Shown here: positions 1-5,835 of the stretch, one piece after another
Layout of the letters: each line of letters begins with the position of its first letter
How positions within the stretch are numbered: the stretch's first letter is position 1
Assembly (NCBI GenBank): GCA_964352775.1
Contig: CAYGTK010000119.1
Coordinates: 1-13,163 of the forward strand
Direction: 5' to 3'
Length of the DNA: 13,163 bases
Origin: CAYGTK01 sp964352775
GTDB taxonomy: Bacteria; Bacteroidota; Bacteroidia; Chitinophagales; CAIOSU01
Position numbers and translations under genes: made by a program
The notes under the pieces: generated by a model
Database searches by the model: none
Told to the model about the DNA's origin: nothing
The model's input: only the letters and a program-made list of their open reading frames with translations

Positions 1-47
1 TTTTATTGTTTTTTTAGTGGATTTTTTATTGTGAAGTTTCTGTATCT

Positions 48-119
48 GTCATTCTGAACTTTCTGCACCCGTCATCCTGAACTTTCGCCACCCGTCATCC
101 TGAACTTGATTCAGGATCT
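48..119 (+). repeat. GTCAT-headed palindromic repeats: two half copies and one full copy
   Basis: Three tandem starts of the same motif are visible. Two truncated copies at 48-60 and 71-83 read GTCATYCTGAACT. One full copy at 94-119 has an 8-bp stem, ATCCTGAA pairing with TTCAGGAT, around a short loop, and is followed by CT. Further full copies lie at 2456-2481, 2672-2697 and 2860-2885, with one inverted copy at 2738-2763. They are intergenic, REP-like elements of the type common in many bacterial genomes. No function can be assigned from the sequence. Confidence 0.85.
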
Positions 120-172
120 GACGTTTGCACAACACGCAGCACTAATAAACTTTCGACTATAGACCATTGACT

Positions 173-517
173 ATGGACTACAACAATAAACGCTTCAAAG
201 TCATCAGCAATTCCGAGAACGGTGAACTGACTGACGATACCGTATTTAACTACCAGCAGCAAAACAACGTACTAACCTGCACCTACAAGGGCAGCAGTAT
301 AATACACGGCCATCTACTGGGCCTAGTAGCCGAAGATGGAACGATAAACATGCACTATCACCAAGTAAACACCCTAGGGGAAATTACTACAGGCATCTGC
401 ACATCCACGCCTAAGCTACTAGCCGATGGCCGAATACAACTCCACGAAAGCTGGCAATGGACATCAGGAGATAAGTCGAGCGGCACTTCTGTTTTGGAAG
501 AGGTGAAAAGCGAATAA
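173..517 (+). CDS. Small conserved protein of the 'N-acetylglutamate synthase-like' Bacteroidota family
   Basis: This 114-aa soluble protein has no signal peptide or membrane segment. Its sequence is rich in beta-prone stretches and carries the pieces SNSENGE (about 12-18), YKGSSIIHGHLLGL (about 39-52), MHYHQV (about 60-65) and ESWQWTSGDKS near the C-terminus. This pattern recalls short Bacteroidota proteins often labelled 'n-acetylglutamate synthase' in databases. No GNAT acetyltransferase motif is visible, so I would not infer arginine biosynthesis. The frame could start at TTG 167, but ATG 173 gives the more natural MDYNNKRF start. That ATG lies in a low-complexity GACTAT/GACCAT string at 155-180. 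A terminator hairpin follows about 50 nt after the stop. The gene appears to be monocistronic. Confidence 0.8.
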   Translation: MDYNNKRFKVISNSENGELTDDTVFNYQQQNNVLTCTYKGSSIIHGHLLGLVAEDGTINMHYHQVNTLGEITTGICTSTPKLLADGRIQLHESWQWTSGDKSSGTSVLEEVKSE

Positions 518-553
518 CCACTAGGCTAAGTACAGCGCACCCACCGCACACGC

Positions 554-606
554 CCACCCAAAAAACAAAGCCCTCCTTTTGGGGTCGGGCTTCATTTTTC
601 AGGAGG
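554..606 (-). repeat. Copy 1 of a 52-bp dispersed terminator-like repeat
   Basis: Read on the - strand, this block begins CCTCCTGAAAAATGAAG and ends GGGCTTTGTTTTTTGGGTGG. The same block is found on + at 3041-3092 and 5921-5972, with one indel and a few substitutions near the loop. Copy 1 keeps a perfect AAGCCC/GGGCTT stem. The other two have a mismatch in it (AAGACC). Copies 1 and 2 flank the 815-2359 gene module in inverted orientation, but copy 3 shows that the element is not restricted to that module. Confidence 0.8.
560..599. terminator. Bidirectional intrinsic terminator (part of a dispersed repeat)
   Basis: AAGCCC (568-573) pairs with GGGCTT (587-592) around a 13-nt loop that can form two further C-G pairs. 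On + the hairpin is followed by a T tract at 594-598. On - it is followed by six T after a short spacer (complement of 560-565). It lies between convergent genes ending at 517 (+) and 815 (-), so it can serve both. The same sequence block recurs at 3041-3092 and 5921-5972. Confidence 0.7.
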
Positions 607-663
607 AGGTTTTGCTGGGGTTAGTATTTAGTAGGTAGTAATTAGTATATAGAAAAATAGCTT

Positions 664-733
664 GTCATACCGTTGCATAACGGTATCCTCCTGCAGTTGG
701 GGTGTGGAGATACCGTGACAAGCACGGCATGAC
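664..733. repeat. Second palindrome family (GTCATACCG type), two facing copies
   Basis: At 664-687 GTC precedes ATACCGTT, which pairs with AACGGTAT around a GCAT loop. At 707-733 an inverted copy reads, on the - strand, GTCATGCCGTG, loop, CACGGTATCTC. Related inverted copies occur at 5821-5846 and, degenerate, just left of 2963. They share the GTCAT head and the ATC(TC) tail with the GTCATCCTGAA family, but the stem sequence differs. Confidence 0.7.
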
Positions 734-744
734 ATATGGTGATG

Positions 745-813
745 TGCGTGAGGGATAGTAGCGAGCACGCAGTAAAGCGGATAGCCCGACCCGATAGGGG
801 CACGCCCTTATCA
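745..813 (-). repeat. GC-rich 3'-flanking repeat (GGGCGTGCCCC...GGGTCGGGC type)
   Basis: Directly after the stop of the small gene at 815 (reading -), the sequence runs GGGCGTGCCCCTATCGGG, then TCGGGCTATCCGCT. This is much more GC-rich than its surroundings. It contains short self-complementary pieces such as GGGCGTGCCC. From memory, strings of this kind recur downstream of genes in many Bacteroidota, but only one copy is in this window. Its function is unknown. No T tract marks it as a simple terminator. Confidence 0.45.
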
Positions 814-814
814 A

Positions 815-1078
815 CTAATCGCCCGTGCTGATGCCTGTGTAGCCTTCCATTACTACCTCTATACGCAGTAGTTCGCTTTTTATTTGCTCTAGGTATTGGG
901 TGTGGGTGGTGCTTACCTGTAGCTGTTGCACCATTTGCTGTAGCGATTGATTGAGCTGCCAATATTGGTACGATAGTAGTGCGGTGCGCAGCTCTTTTAT
1001 ACCCATTTGCTGTTGGTAGCGCTGTACCTGTTGTTTCAGTTGGTTAAAATCGGGTTGGGTGGTGGTTTCGGTAGTCAT
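815..1078 (-). CDS. Small Gln-rich, probably coiled-coil hypothetical protein
   Basis: This 87-aa protein starts at ATG 1078 and stops with TAG. About one residue in five is Gln (QQVQRYQQQ near residues 16-24; QQMVQQLQ near 47-54). The central part, about 12-76, has regular hydrophobic spacing and no Pro or Gly apart from one Gly near residue 26, so it is probably a long helix or coiled coil. There is no signal peptide or membrane segment. I do not recognise a family. It lies 108 bp downstream of the RepA-like ATPase gene on the same strand, with a 60-bp perfect palindrome between them. It may be an accessory or partner protein of that module. Reading frames on the other strand here look like shadows. 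Confidence 0.6.
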   Translation of the reverse strand: MTTETTTQPDFNQLKQQVQRYQQQMGIKELRTALLSYQYWQLNQSLQQMVQQLQVSTTHTQYLEQIKSELLRIEVVMEGYTGISTGD

Positions 1079-1129
1079 GATATTTTTTATGTGATAGGTA
1101 TTTGTTCAATTAATTTCCCCTAGCCCAGC

Positions 1130-1189
1130 TAATTGCAGTTGCAAGGTGCAGCCCTCTATATAGAGGGCTGCACCTTGCAACTGCAATTA
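1130..1189. repeat. Perfect 60-bp palindrome with no spacer
   Basis: Thirty bases on each side of the centre, between 1159 and 1160, are exactly complementary. The central piece is CTCTATATAGAG. The outer ends are TAATTGCAG on the left and CTGCAATTA on the right. The stop codon (TAA) of the ATPase gene at 1187-1189 lies in the outermost bases. In RNA from either strand it would form a hairpin of nearly 30 bp. In supercoiled DNA it could extrude as a cruciform. No T tract follows it on the - strand, so it is not a standard intrinsic terminator. Confidence 0.95.
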
Positions 1190-2359
1190 AGCTATGGCTG
1201 CTACCTTGTAATGATCTAAATTATTCACTTTGGTTTTTATGATCTGGTATTTAGCCTGGTCATTTTCCATCTCACTCTTTAGGCTAAGCTCACCTTCTAG
1301 CACCTCTTTTAGTCTATCGTGAGCGGTGCGTTTGCTTATTTCAAAATTAGCAGCTAGTTCGGTTAACACTTGTTCTCGGGGTAAGCAGTTTTCCCAAAGT
1401 GCTTTTAACAGAAAGCTGGCTACCTCAGTTATAGTTGCCTTTCTACCTTTTCTATGTGTAGCTTCCAACTGCATACTATCATCGCATAGTTTTAGGTGAT
1501 GGTCGTGTGGGCAGTAGTACAGTAGGTGATCGGGTAGTGGGGCGGTGTTACGGTTTTTTATGTTCTTTATATTAATAATGTTAGCCTGGGGGTTGCCCGC
1601 CATTTTCTCTAAGTCTACCTTTAATACTATGCTCGATTTGTTGCCCAGCTCGGTACCCAAGTGGCCGCGGGCCTTGCTGCTTTCGCCAGGGTTTTCATGA
1701 ATCACGAGAATGAAGCTTACGTTGTAATTCAATATCATACTGCCCAGTTTGTCTATCAGCTCCATACTTTCAAAGGCATCGTTAAAGTTGCCCATACAGT
1801 CGCTCACTACATCTAATATGACTACAAAGTGCTTTTTGCCCTCTTCTTTATAAAAGTGCTTTACCAGTTGCTCAATAGCCGCAGGGCGTTCCTTACGGGG
1901 AATATCGGCCAGGGTGCTGGTAAACAAGTCGGGCGCTACAGTGCGATGCGGATAACCCGACTGCCAGCACATTTTTTGCATAGCATAAGGCAGCTGATCC
2001 CACTTATTGCGCTCGGTATCAAGGTGCATTACCATTACGGGCTTTTGCTCGGGCGGGCGATGCAGGTAGCAGCGTTTTTCGTGGTCATCGTCGGTAGCCA
2101 TTAGGGCAGCGGCCATGGTTTCGGTAAATCGGCTTTTGTGCACCCCCGTTTTTCCCTGCACAATGTTTATGGTGCGCTGGTAAATAAGTGGCAGGTCGTT
2201 CCACATTAAAATAGGTCGGCGGGCGGTAATGTTGCCCTCCATTTGCATTTTGATGTCCTCGTATTCGGTCATCAGCATGTTTCGGTAATCCCTTTGCTCA
2301 GGGATACTCGTAATTTTTCCAATAGGCATTAATAAGAAATTTGCGCAGCCCAAGAACAT
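1187..2359 (-). CDS. RepA/RecA-like P-loop ATPase with C-terminal helix-turn-helix region, mobile-element type
   Basis: The 390-aa protein resembles the hexameric RecA-fold ATPases (RepA/AAA_25-like) found in plasmids and integrative elements. The P-loop region is INIVQGKTGVHKSR (about 64-77), where His replaces the last Gly of the canonical GxxxxGK[ST]. FVVILDVV (about 178-185) fits Walker B, and LVIHENPG with KARGHLGTE (about 218-237) fits the sensor/motif-3 region of RepA-like proteins. Residues about 305-360 (ITEVASFLLKAL, ISKRTAHDRLKEVL) look like a winged-helix or HTH DNA-binding region. The role is probably DNA handling such as replication initiation or helicase loading, but this is inference. 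No relaxase, integrase or primase is in the window. The start is uncertain: ATG 2359 is the longest, and Met at 2329, 2275 or 2269 are alternatives that keep the ATPase core. Confidence 0.75.
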   Translation of the reverse strand: MFLGCANFLLMPIGKITSIPEQRDYRNMLMTEYEDIKMQMEGNITARRPILMWNDLPLIYQRTINIVQGKTGVHKSRFTETMAAALMATDDDHEKRCYLHRPPEQKPVMVMHLDTERNKWDQLPYAMQKMCWQSGYPHRTVAPDLFTSTLADIPRKERPAAIEQLVKHFYKEEGKKHFVVILDVVSDCMGNFNDAFESMELIDKLGSMILNYNVSFILVIHENPGESSKARGHLGTELGNKSSIVLKVDLEKMAGNPQANIINIKNIKNRNTAPLPDHLLYYCPHDHHLKLCDDSMQLEATHRKGRKATITEVASFLLKALWENCLPREQVLTELAANFEISKRTAHDRLKEVLEGELSLKSEMENDQAKYQIIKTKVNNLDHYKVAAIA

Positions 2360-2446
2360 GGGCCGCAGGTGAGAATTAACGCGCTAAGGGTAGTTGGTCT
2401 TTTGGTAGGGTTTACGAAATTGTTGGATATTTCTGCTTTCATTTCA

Positions 2447-2885
2447 TCCCCAACTGTCATCCTGAACTCGATTCAGGATCTTCCGATAGAAAGACTTGTG
2501 GAACGTGATGTGTTGTGNNNNNNNNNNNNNNNNNNNNNNNNNNNNNNNNNNNNNNNNNNNNNNNNNNNNNNNNNNNNNNNNNNNNNNNNNNNNNNNNNNN
2601 NNNNNNNNNNNNNNNNNTCAGTTGGATGAACTTGCTATATTAGTTACCACAACACTTCTTTAACCCCAACTGCCATCTTGAACTCGATTCAGGATCTTCC
2701 GATAGAAAGACTTGTGGAACGTGATGTGTTGTGCGCCAGATACTGAATCGAGTTCAGCATGACATGTTTTTTTATGTGGTTGTAGTCAAATGCGAGAATA
2801 CTAGCTCAGTTGGATGAACTTGCTATATTAGTTACCACAACACTTCTTTAACCCCAACTGTCATCCTGAACTCGATTCAGGATCT
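2447..2885 (+). repeat. 188-bp tandem repeat array, interrupted by the assembly gap
   Basis: The block beginning CAGTTGGATGAACTTGC occurs at 2619 and again at 2807. The CCCCAACTG plus palindrome block occurs at 2448, 2667 and 2852. The two clean intervals are both 188 bp. The string from CTTCCGATAGAAAG to GTGTTGTG at the end of the first unit (ending 2517) matches 2696-2733 of the second. Each unit carries a GTCATCCTGAA-type palindrome, and the second also carries an inverted one at 2738-2763. Identity between units is very high. There is no open reading frame with coding character. Confidence 0.85.
2518..2617. other. Assembly gap of 100 N
   Basis: There are exactly 100 N, a usual placeholder length, inside a tandem array. 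Aligning the flanks to the intact second unit gives 72 bp missing (2734-2805 equivalent), or 72 plus a multiple of 188 bp. No feature should be called across it. Confidence 0.98.
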
Positions 2886-2955
2886 GACGTAAGAACGGCC
2901 TTCTACCCACGATCATGAAAGAGCACTTTGTGTAGATACTTGCCAATACAACCCG

Positions 2956-3099
2956 AACGGTATGACTATCTAGTGAAACACAAAACTGCATACCACTTAC
3001 TGCCGACTGAAAACTGCTAACTGCCTACTGAACAAGCCTTCCTCCTGAAAAATGAAGACCGACCCCAAGAGAGGGCTTTGTTTTTTGGGTGGAATGGCG
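2956..3099 (+). repeat. 144-bp dispersed repeat, copy A
   Basis: Aligned without gaps to 5836-5979, it has 8 differences in 144 positions (about 94% identity, offset exactly 2880). The left end falls in a half copy of the GTCATACCG-type palindrome (CGGTATGAC). The middle is the ACTGCC/ACTGAAAACTG low-complexity string. The right part is copy 2 of the 52-bp terminator-like block (3041-3092). No coding potential is evident. Confidence 0.92.
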
Positions 3100-3121
3100 C
3101 GTGGGCTGGATGTACCTAAAC

Positions 3122-3154
3122 GAAAAAAGCCCCCTTTCGGACAAGAAGGCTTTT
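3122..3154 (-). terminator. Intrinsic terminator on the - strand
   Basis: On the - strand AAAAGCC is followed by a loop of about 16 nt, then GGCTTTTTT. It is the first good terminator downstream of the DUF2804-methyltransferase-YkgJ operon and of the candidate RNA. On + the same hairpin has only four T directly after it, so termination there would be weaker. Confidence 0.6.
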
Positions 3155-3257
3155 CCATTCGTTCGTTATTTCCCTAACCATTTCACCTATTAAAAGGAGG
3201 CCGACGTGCGACCAAACGAACGAACTTCTGGTCAAACCAGCAAGATCTTCATCTTGT
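3122..3257 (-). ncRNA. Candidate structured RNA ending in an intrinsic terminator
   Basis: Read on the - strand there are four successive helices: CAAGAT/ATCTTG (3256-3241, loop 4), CTGGT/ACCAG (3240-3228, loop 3), a 10-bp stem TTCGTTCGTT/AACGAACGAA (3224-3215 with 3167-3158) enclosing 47 nt, and AAAAGCC/GGCTTTT (3154-3148 with 3131-3125) followed by a run of T. This is the layout of a small RNA or leader with a terminator. It also lies about 330 nt beyond the stop of the 3485 gene, so the last hairpin could instead end that operon. I see no match to tmRNA, RNase P RNA, SRP RNA or a known riboswitch. No clear promoter box was found before it. Confidence 0.35.
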
Positions 3258-3311
3258 TAGTTGTGTAATTAGTATAGACGATGAATTTTGAAAAAGGGTT
3301 GCAAAGGCTGA

Positions 3312-3437
3312 CTAAGAAATCAATATCAGACTGAAACACAAAGTGCCCAATGCGGCTACAAAGCCTACTAACAGCGTGGTTACAAGAGTAAAAATACCGC
3401 TTTCGCTTATCTGAATATTTTTTGAATTGATGCGCAT
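3312..3437 (-). CDS. Possible 41-aa single-pass membrane peptide
   Basis: A frame from ATG 3437 gives a short polar head (MRINSKNIQISES), then one hydrophobic stretch, GIFTLVTTLLVGFVAALG and onwards to the C-terminus. It lies 47 bp downstream of the YkgJ-type gene on the same strand. An upstream extension of the frame to 3539 overlaps that gene and is less likely. No strong ribosome site is seen. It has no recognisable family. It could be a chance frame; only the membrane-like composition and the position support it. Confidence 0.3.
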   Translation of the reverse strand: MRINSKNIQISESGIFTLVTTLLVGFVAALGTLCFSLILIS

Positions 3438-3484
3438 AAGTTTTGGTTTGGTTACCAATTTGTACGCAAATGGGCGGCTAAGGG

Positions 3485-3988
3485 TTACATGGGCATGGCC
3501 TGTTTCAGTTGCTCCACTATTTCGTAAGCGGCTGGACAAATGCTGGTGTTCTTCACCGTTAACTTACCGTGGCGGTGGAAGTCACGGGCATCGGTATGTG
3601 GGTATTCGCGGCAGGCCTTGGGGCGCACATCGTAAATGCTGCAATAGTTATCGGCCCCTAAAAAGGTGCAGGGTACTTGTTGCAGTACTTGGTCGTTATC
3701 CTCATCGGTGCGTAAATATTGCTCGGTAAAGGCGGCGGGTTTCATGCGCAGGTGCTTGGCAATTCGCTCTACATCGCGGGGGGTAAATAGTGGCCCAGTG
3801 GTGGTGCAGCAGTTGGCGCATTGCAGGCAATCGGTACATTCAAATACCTCTTCGTGAATATCGGCCACGGTGGTATCTAAATGGCGGGGTTTCTTTCGTT
3901 TCAGCTTTTGAAAATACTTGGTGTTCTCGGCCTTCTTCTTTTCTGCCAGCTTGGGCAGCTCTGCTAAGTATTCGGGGCTTATATCCAT
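3485..3988 (-). CDS. YkgJ-family cysteine-cluster protein (CxxCxxCC family)
   Basis: This 167-aa soluble protein carries the family's Cys cluster at C51, C54, C57, C60 and C61 (CTDCLQCANCC). A second set is at C107, C116, C126 (RPKACREYP) and C151 near the C-terminus. Family members are thought to bind a metal, Zn or Fe-S, through these Cys; the reaction is unknown. The N-terminal 40 residues are Lys-rich and helical. Its ATG shares one base with the TAA of the preceding methyltransferase gene (TAATG), so translation is probably coupled. It is the last firm gene of a three-gene operon. Confidence 0.9.
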   Translation of the reverse strand: MDISPEYLAELPKLAEKKKAENTKYFQKLKRKKPRHLDTTVADIHEEVFECTDCLQCANCCTTTGPLFTPRDVERIAKHLRMKPAAFTEQYLRTDEDNDQVLQQVPCTFLGADNYCSIYDVRPKACREYPHTDARDFHRHGKLTVKNTSICPAAYEIVEQLKQAMPM

Positions 3989-4695
3989 TACTTACGCATC
4001 AGTCGGGCCAGGTAGGTAAATTCATCATTCTCGAACAGTAGGTCGCAAGTCATGCCATGTCGACTAGCGTAACTGCTCAGCGTGGTAAGATCTACGTACA
4101 ACCATGGGAACACAGGGCCAAAAATGCTACCATACTCCATGCGGTAGGTTACCTCGCCATAGTAGTTTTGGTTCATGCTAAGGCCTTTTTCCTCGTATAT
4201 ATAGGCCACATCGGTACTGTCCATAATTATCTGCCCACCATCGGTCAATAAGGTCTTGGCGTGTTCCAGAAATCGGTCTAACCCATCTAGCGTGCCTACT
4301 ATACCAATACCGTTCATCAGCATCAATATAGTATCGTATTGGCCTTGGTTGAAGTCGAATATATCAGCTAGCTCGGCATCTATACCTTTCTTCTTCATCA
4401 CCTGTACCGCTCCGGGGGAGATGTCTAGGCACTTTACAGTGTGCCCAGCGGCTTGCAATATGGCGGCATGTCGCCCTGCACCTGCGCCCACTTCCAGTAC
4501 CGTTCCTTGGCAGAATTGCAGGGCCAGTTGCTCTTGCTCGGGCATATCCTCGTAATCGCGAAAGAGGTATTTAACGGGTATCAGGTCGTTATCAGCAGCA
4601 GCAGTGTGGGCTACTATGGCATTGTCTTTATCGCCATCCAAGTGGTCGAGCAGGGCTTTGCCAAAGGGGTCGGTTTCAGGAGTAAGTACAGGCAT
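3988..4695 (-). CDS. Class I SAM-dependent methyltransferase
   Basis: From ATG 4695 the protein has 235 aa. Motif I is VLEVGAGAGRH (67-77), motif II CLDISP with Asp91 after beta-2 (89-94), and a motif IV-like DTILMLMNGIGI is at 121-132. The Rossmann fold is preceded by about 60 residues (VKYLFRDYEDMPEQEQLAL) that may help form the substrate site. The substrate cannot be read from the sequence; the fold resembles small-molecule methyltransferases. The frame extends one codon upstream to TTG 4698, but ATG 4695 overlaps the TGA of the DUF2804 gene by one base (TGATG), which favours the ATG. Its own stop overlaps the next start. Confidence 0.88.
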   Translation of the reverse strand: MPVLTPETDPFGKALLDHLDGDKDNAIVAHTAAADNDLIPVKYLFRDYEDMPEQEQLALQFCQGTVLEVGAGAGRHAAILQAAGHTVKCLDISPGAVQVMKKKGIDAELADIFDFNQGQYDTILMLMNGIGIVGTLDGLDRFLEHAKTLLTDGGQIIMDSTDVAYIYEEKGLSMNQNYYGEVTYRMEYGSIFGPVFPWLYVDLTTLSSYASRHGMTCDLLFENDEFTYLARLMRK

Positions 4696-5759
4696 CAAGC
4701 ACGAAGGTAGAATTTCTCGCCCATGCCAAATACTTTATTGAGATTTATTAGCTCGCCATCGTTAGCCATTATAGTACCGCTAAAGGTGCCATAGGGGCCA
4801 TGATAATCGCTACGGATAACCAGTGCATTGATGTCTACCCTAGTATTTACCGTTGGGGTAAAGGTGAGGTCTACTTTACCAAATTCATCTTTTATATACC
4901 ATACCTTGCCTACGTCCATCCCTTCGGGGCGGGTTACTTTTACAGGTGGTAGGGGGTGCAGTTCGCTGTTCAGCCACATACAGTTCTCATTATAGGTCAT
5001 TTGGTCTTTCACCTGGTTATCGGTCAAGTTGAAACCAAACAGTCTACCCTCGGGTAACACGGTTGCTCCCGTTATCCAATCGTAGTGCATGGTGTAAGGG
5101 TAGTATCCCTTGTGGTCGTCAATAATCATATGCGCCTTATTGGGCTGAAAATTGATGACCCTATCGCCAAATTTTAATGTTCCCCGTAAGGGCATTAGGC
5201 ATTTGTGCGAGTACATACCACGGTTCTCCGCAAAGGGCATAACCACTACCTGCGGTGCTACCTTATCATCGTGAAAGCCTTCAAACTCTCCCTTCAATTT
5301 CGGTAGCCCTTGGAAGTCTTTTATTTTAACTGAGATGCGTATCGTTCCTTTCTTTAAATCATTTTCTGCCCTTAAAAAGAACTTTCCTCCGTCGTATTCT
5401 GATACCGTATCGTACAGTCCTTGGGCTACTTTTATTTTCCAAAAAGGGGCTTTCTGTTCGTACTTGGTTTTTACATTGTTCTTAATATCGTGTACAATGA
5501 ACTGGGCTAGCGACAGCACCTTGGCATTGTAAATAGCCACCATAATAAAGTAATCCTCATTCCCCATCTGGAAGGCCTGCCATTCTTTTAAACGGTAGTA
5601 TTTCATGCCATTCAGTAGCGGATTGCTAAAAGGCTGCTCGGCATCAAGCATATTCACATTGGCTATTGGCTCACGGAATGTACCGAAGTTGAATTTCCCG
5701 TTCTCCACCACAGCATTGGGCGTGGGGCTTTCAGGGCGGGTGTAGTTATGTTGGCTCAT
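4695..5759 (-). CDS. DUF2804 domain-containing protein
   Basis: This 354-aa protein is rich in beta strands and has no signal peptide or membrane segment. It is recognised by the DUF2804 hallmark region DDHKGYYPY...DWITGA (about 214-231) followed by GRLFGFNLTDN (about 238-248), and by the HGPYGTFSGTI segment near the C-terminus. Its length is normal for the family. I know of no biochemical function for DUF2804; a lipocalin-like or carotenoid-hydratase-like fold has been suggested for related families, so a hydrophobic ligand is only a guess. It is the first gene of the operon. The ATG at 5759 is preceded on - by TATTTTTA, a one-mismatch version of the Bacteroidota -7 box. Confidence 0.85.
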   Translation of the reverse strand: MSQHNYTRPESPTPNAVVENGKFNFGTFREPIANVNMLDAEQPFSNPLLNGMKYYRLKEWQAFQMGNEDYFIMVAIYNAKVLSLAQFIVHDIKNNVKTKYEQKAPFWKIKVAQGLYDTVSEYDGGKFFLRAENDLKKGTIRISVKIKDFQGLPKLKGEFEGFHDDKVAPQVVVMPFAENRGMYSHKCLMPLRGTLKFGDRVINFQPNKAHMIIDDHKGYYPYTMHYDWITGATVLPEGRLFGFNLTDNQVKDQMTYNENCMWLNSELHPLPPVKVTRPEGMDVGKVWYIKDEFGKVDLTFTPTVNTRVDINALVIRSDYHGPYGTFSGTIMANDGELINLNKVFGMGEKFYLRA

Positions 5760-5835
5760 GGTATAGATAAAAATAGTATTTAGAAGTCAGACGCTAGAAC
5801 CGAAACATTCATTCTATCGTGAGATACCGATCTAC

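Noticed and set aside
167..517. True N-acetylglutamate synthase (arginine pathway) for the 114-aa protein
   Set aside because: No GNAT acetyl-CoA motif or kinase-like domain is visible; the name is likely a database label.
642..962. 106-aa frame on the - strand
   Set aside because: It runs through the palindromic and GC-rich repeats, overlaps the better-supported 87-aa gene, and has no protein-like composition.
2369..2629. 86-aa frame on + spanning the N gap
   Set aside because: It is translated through 100 unknown bases and repeat units; no coding evidence.
2801..2820. CTAGCTCAGTTGGATGAAC resembles the D-arm of a tRNA
   Set aside because: No T-arm (GGTTCGAATC-like), anticodon stem or acceptor stem follows; the string is part of the 188-bp repeat unit.
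1..2885. CRISPR array from the recurring palindromes
   Set aside because: Spacing is irregular, orientation varies, and there are no unique spacers of constant length or cas genes.
554..3092. Inverted copies of the 52-bp repeat as terminal inverted repeats of a transposon carrying the ATPase module
   Set aside because: A third copy outside, the terminator character of copy 1 and the lack of a transposase or target duplication make a dispersed repeat more likely.
3427..4710. Several 60-100 aa frames on + across the YkgJ and methyltransferase genes
   Set aside because: They are shadows of clearly conserved - strand genes and have no family features.
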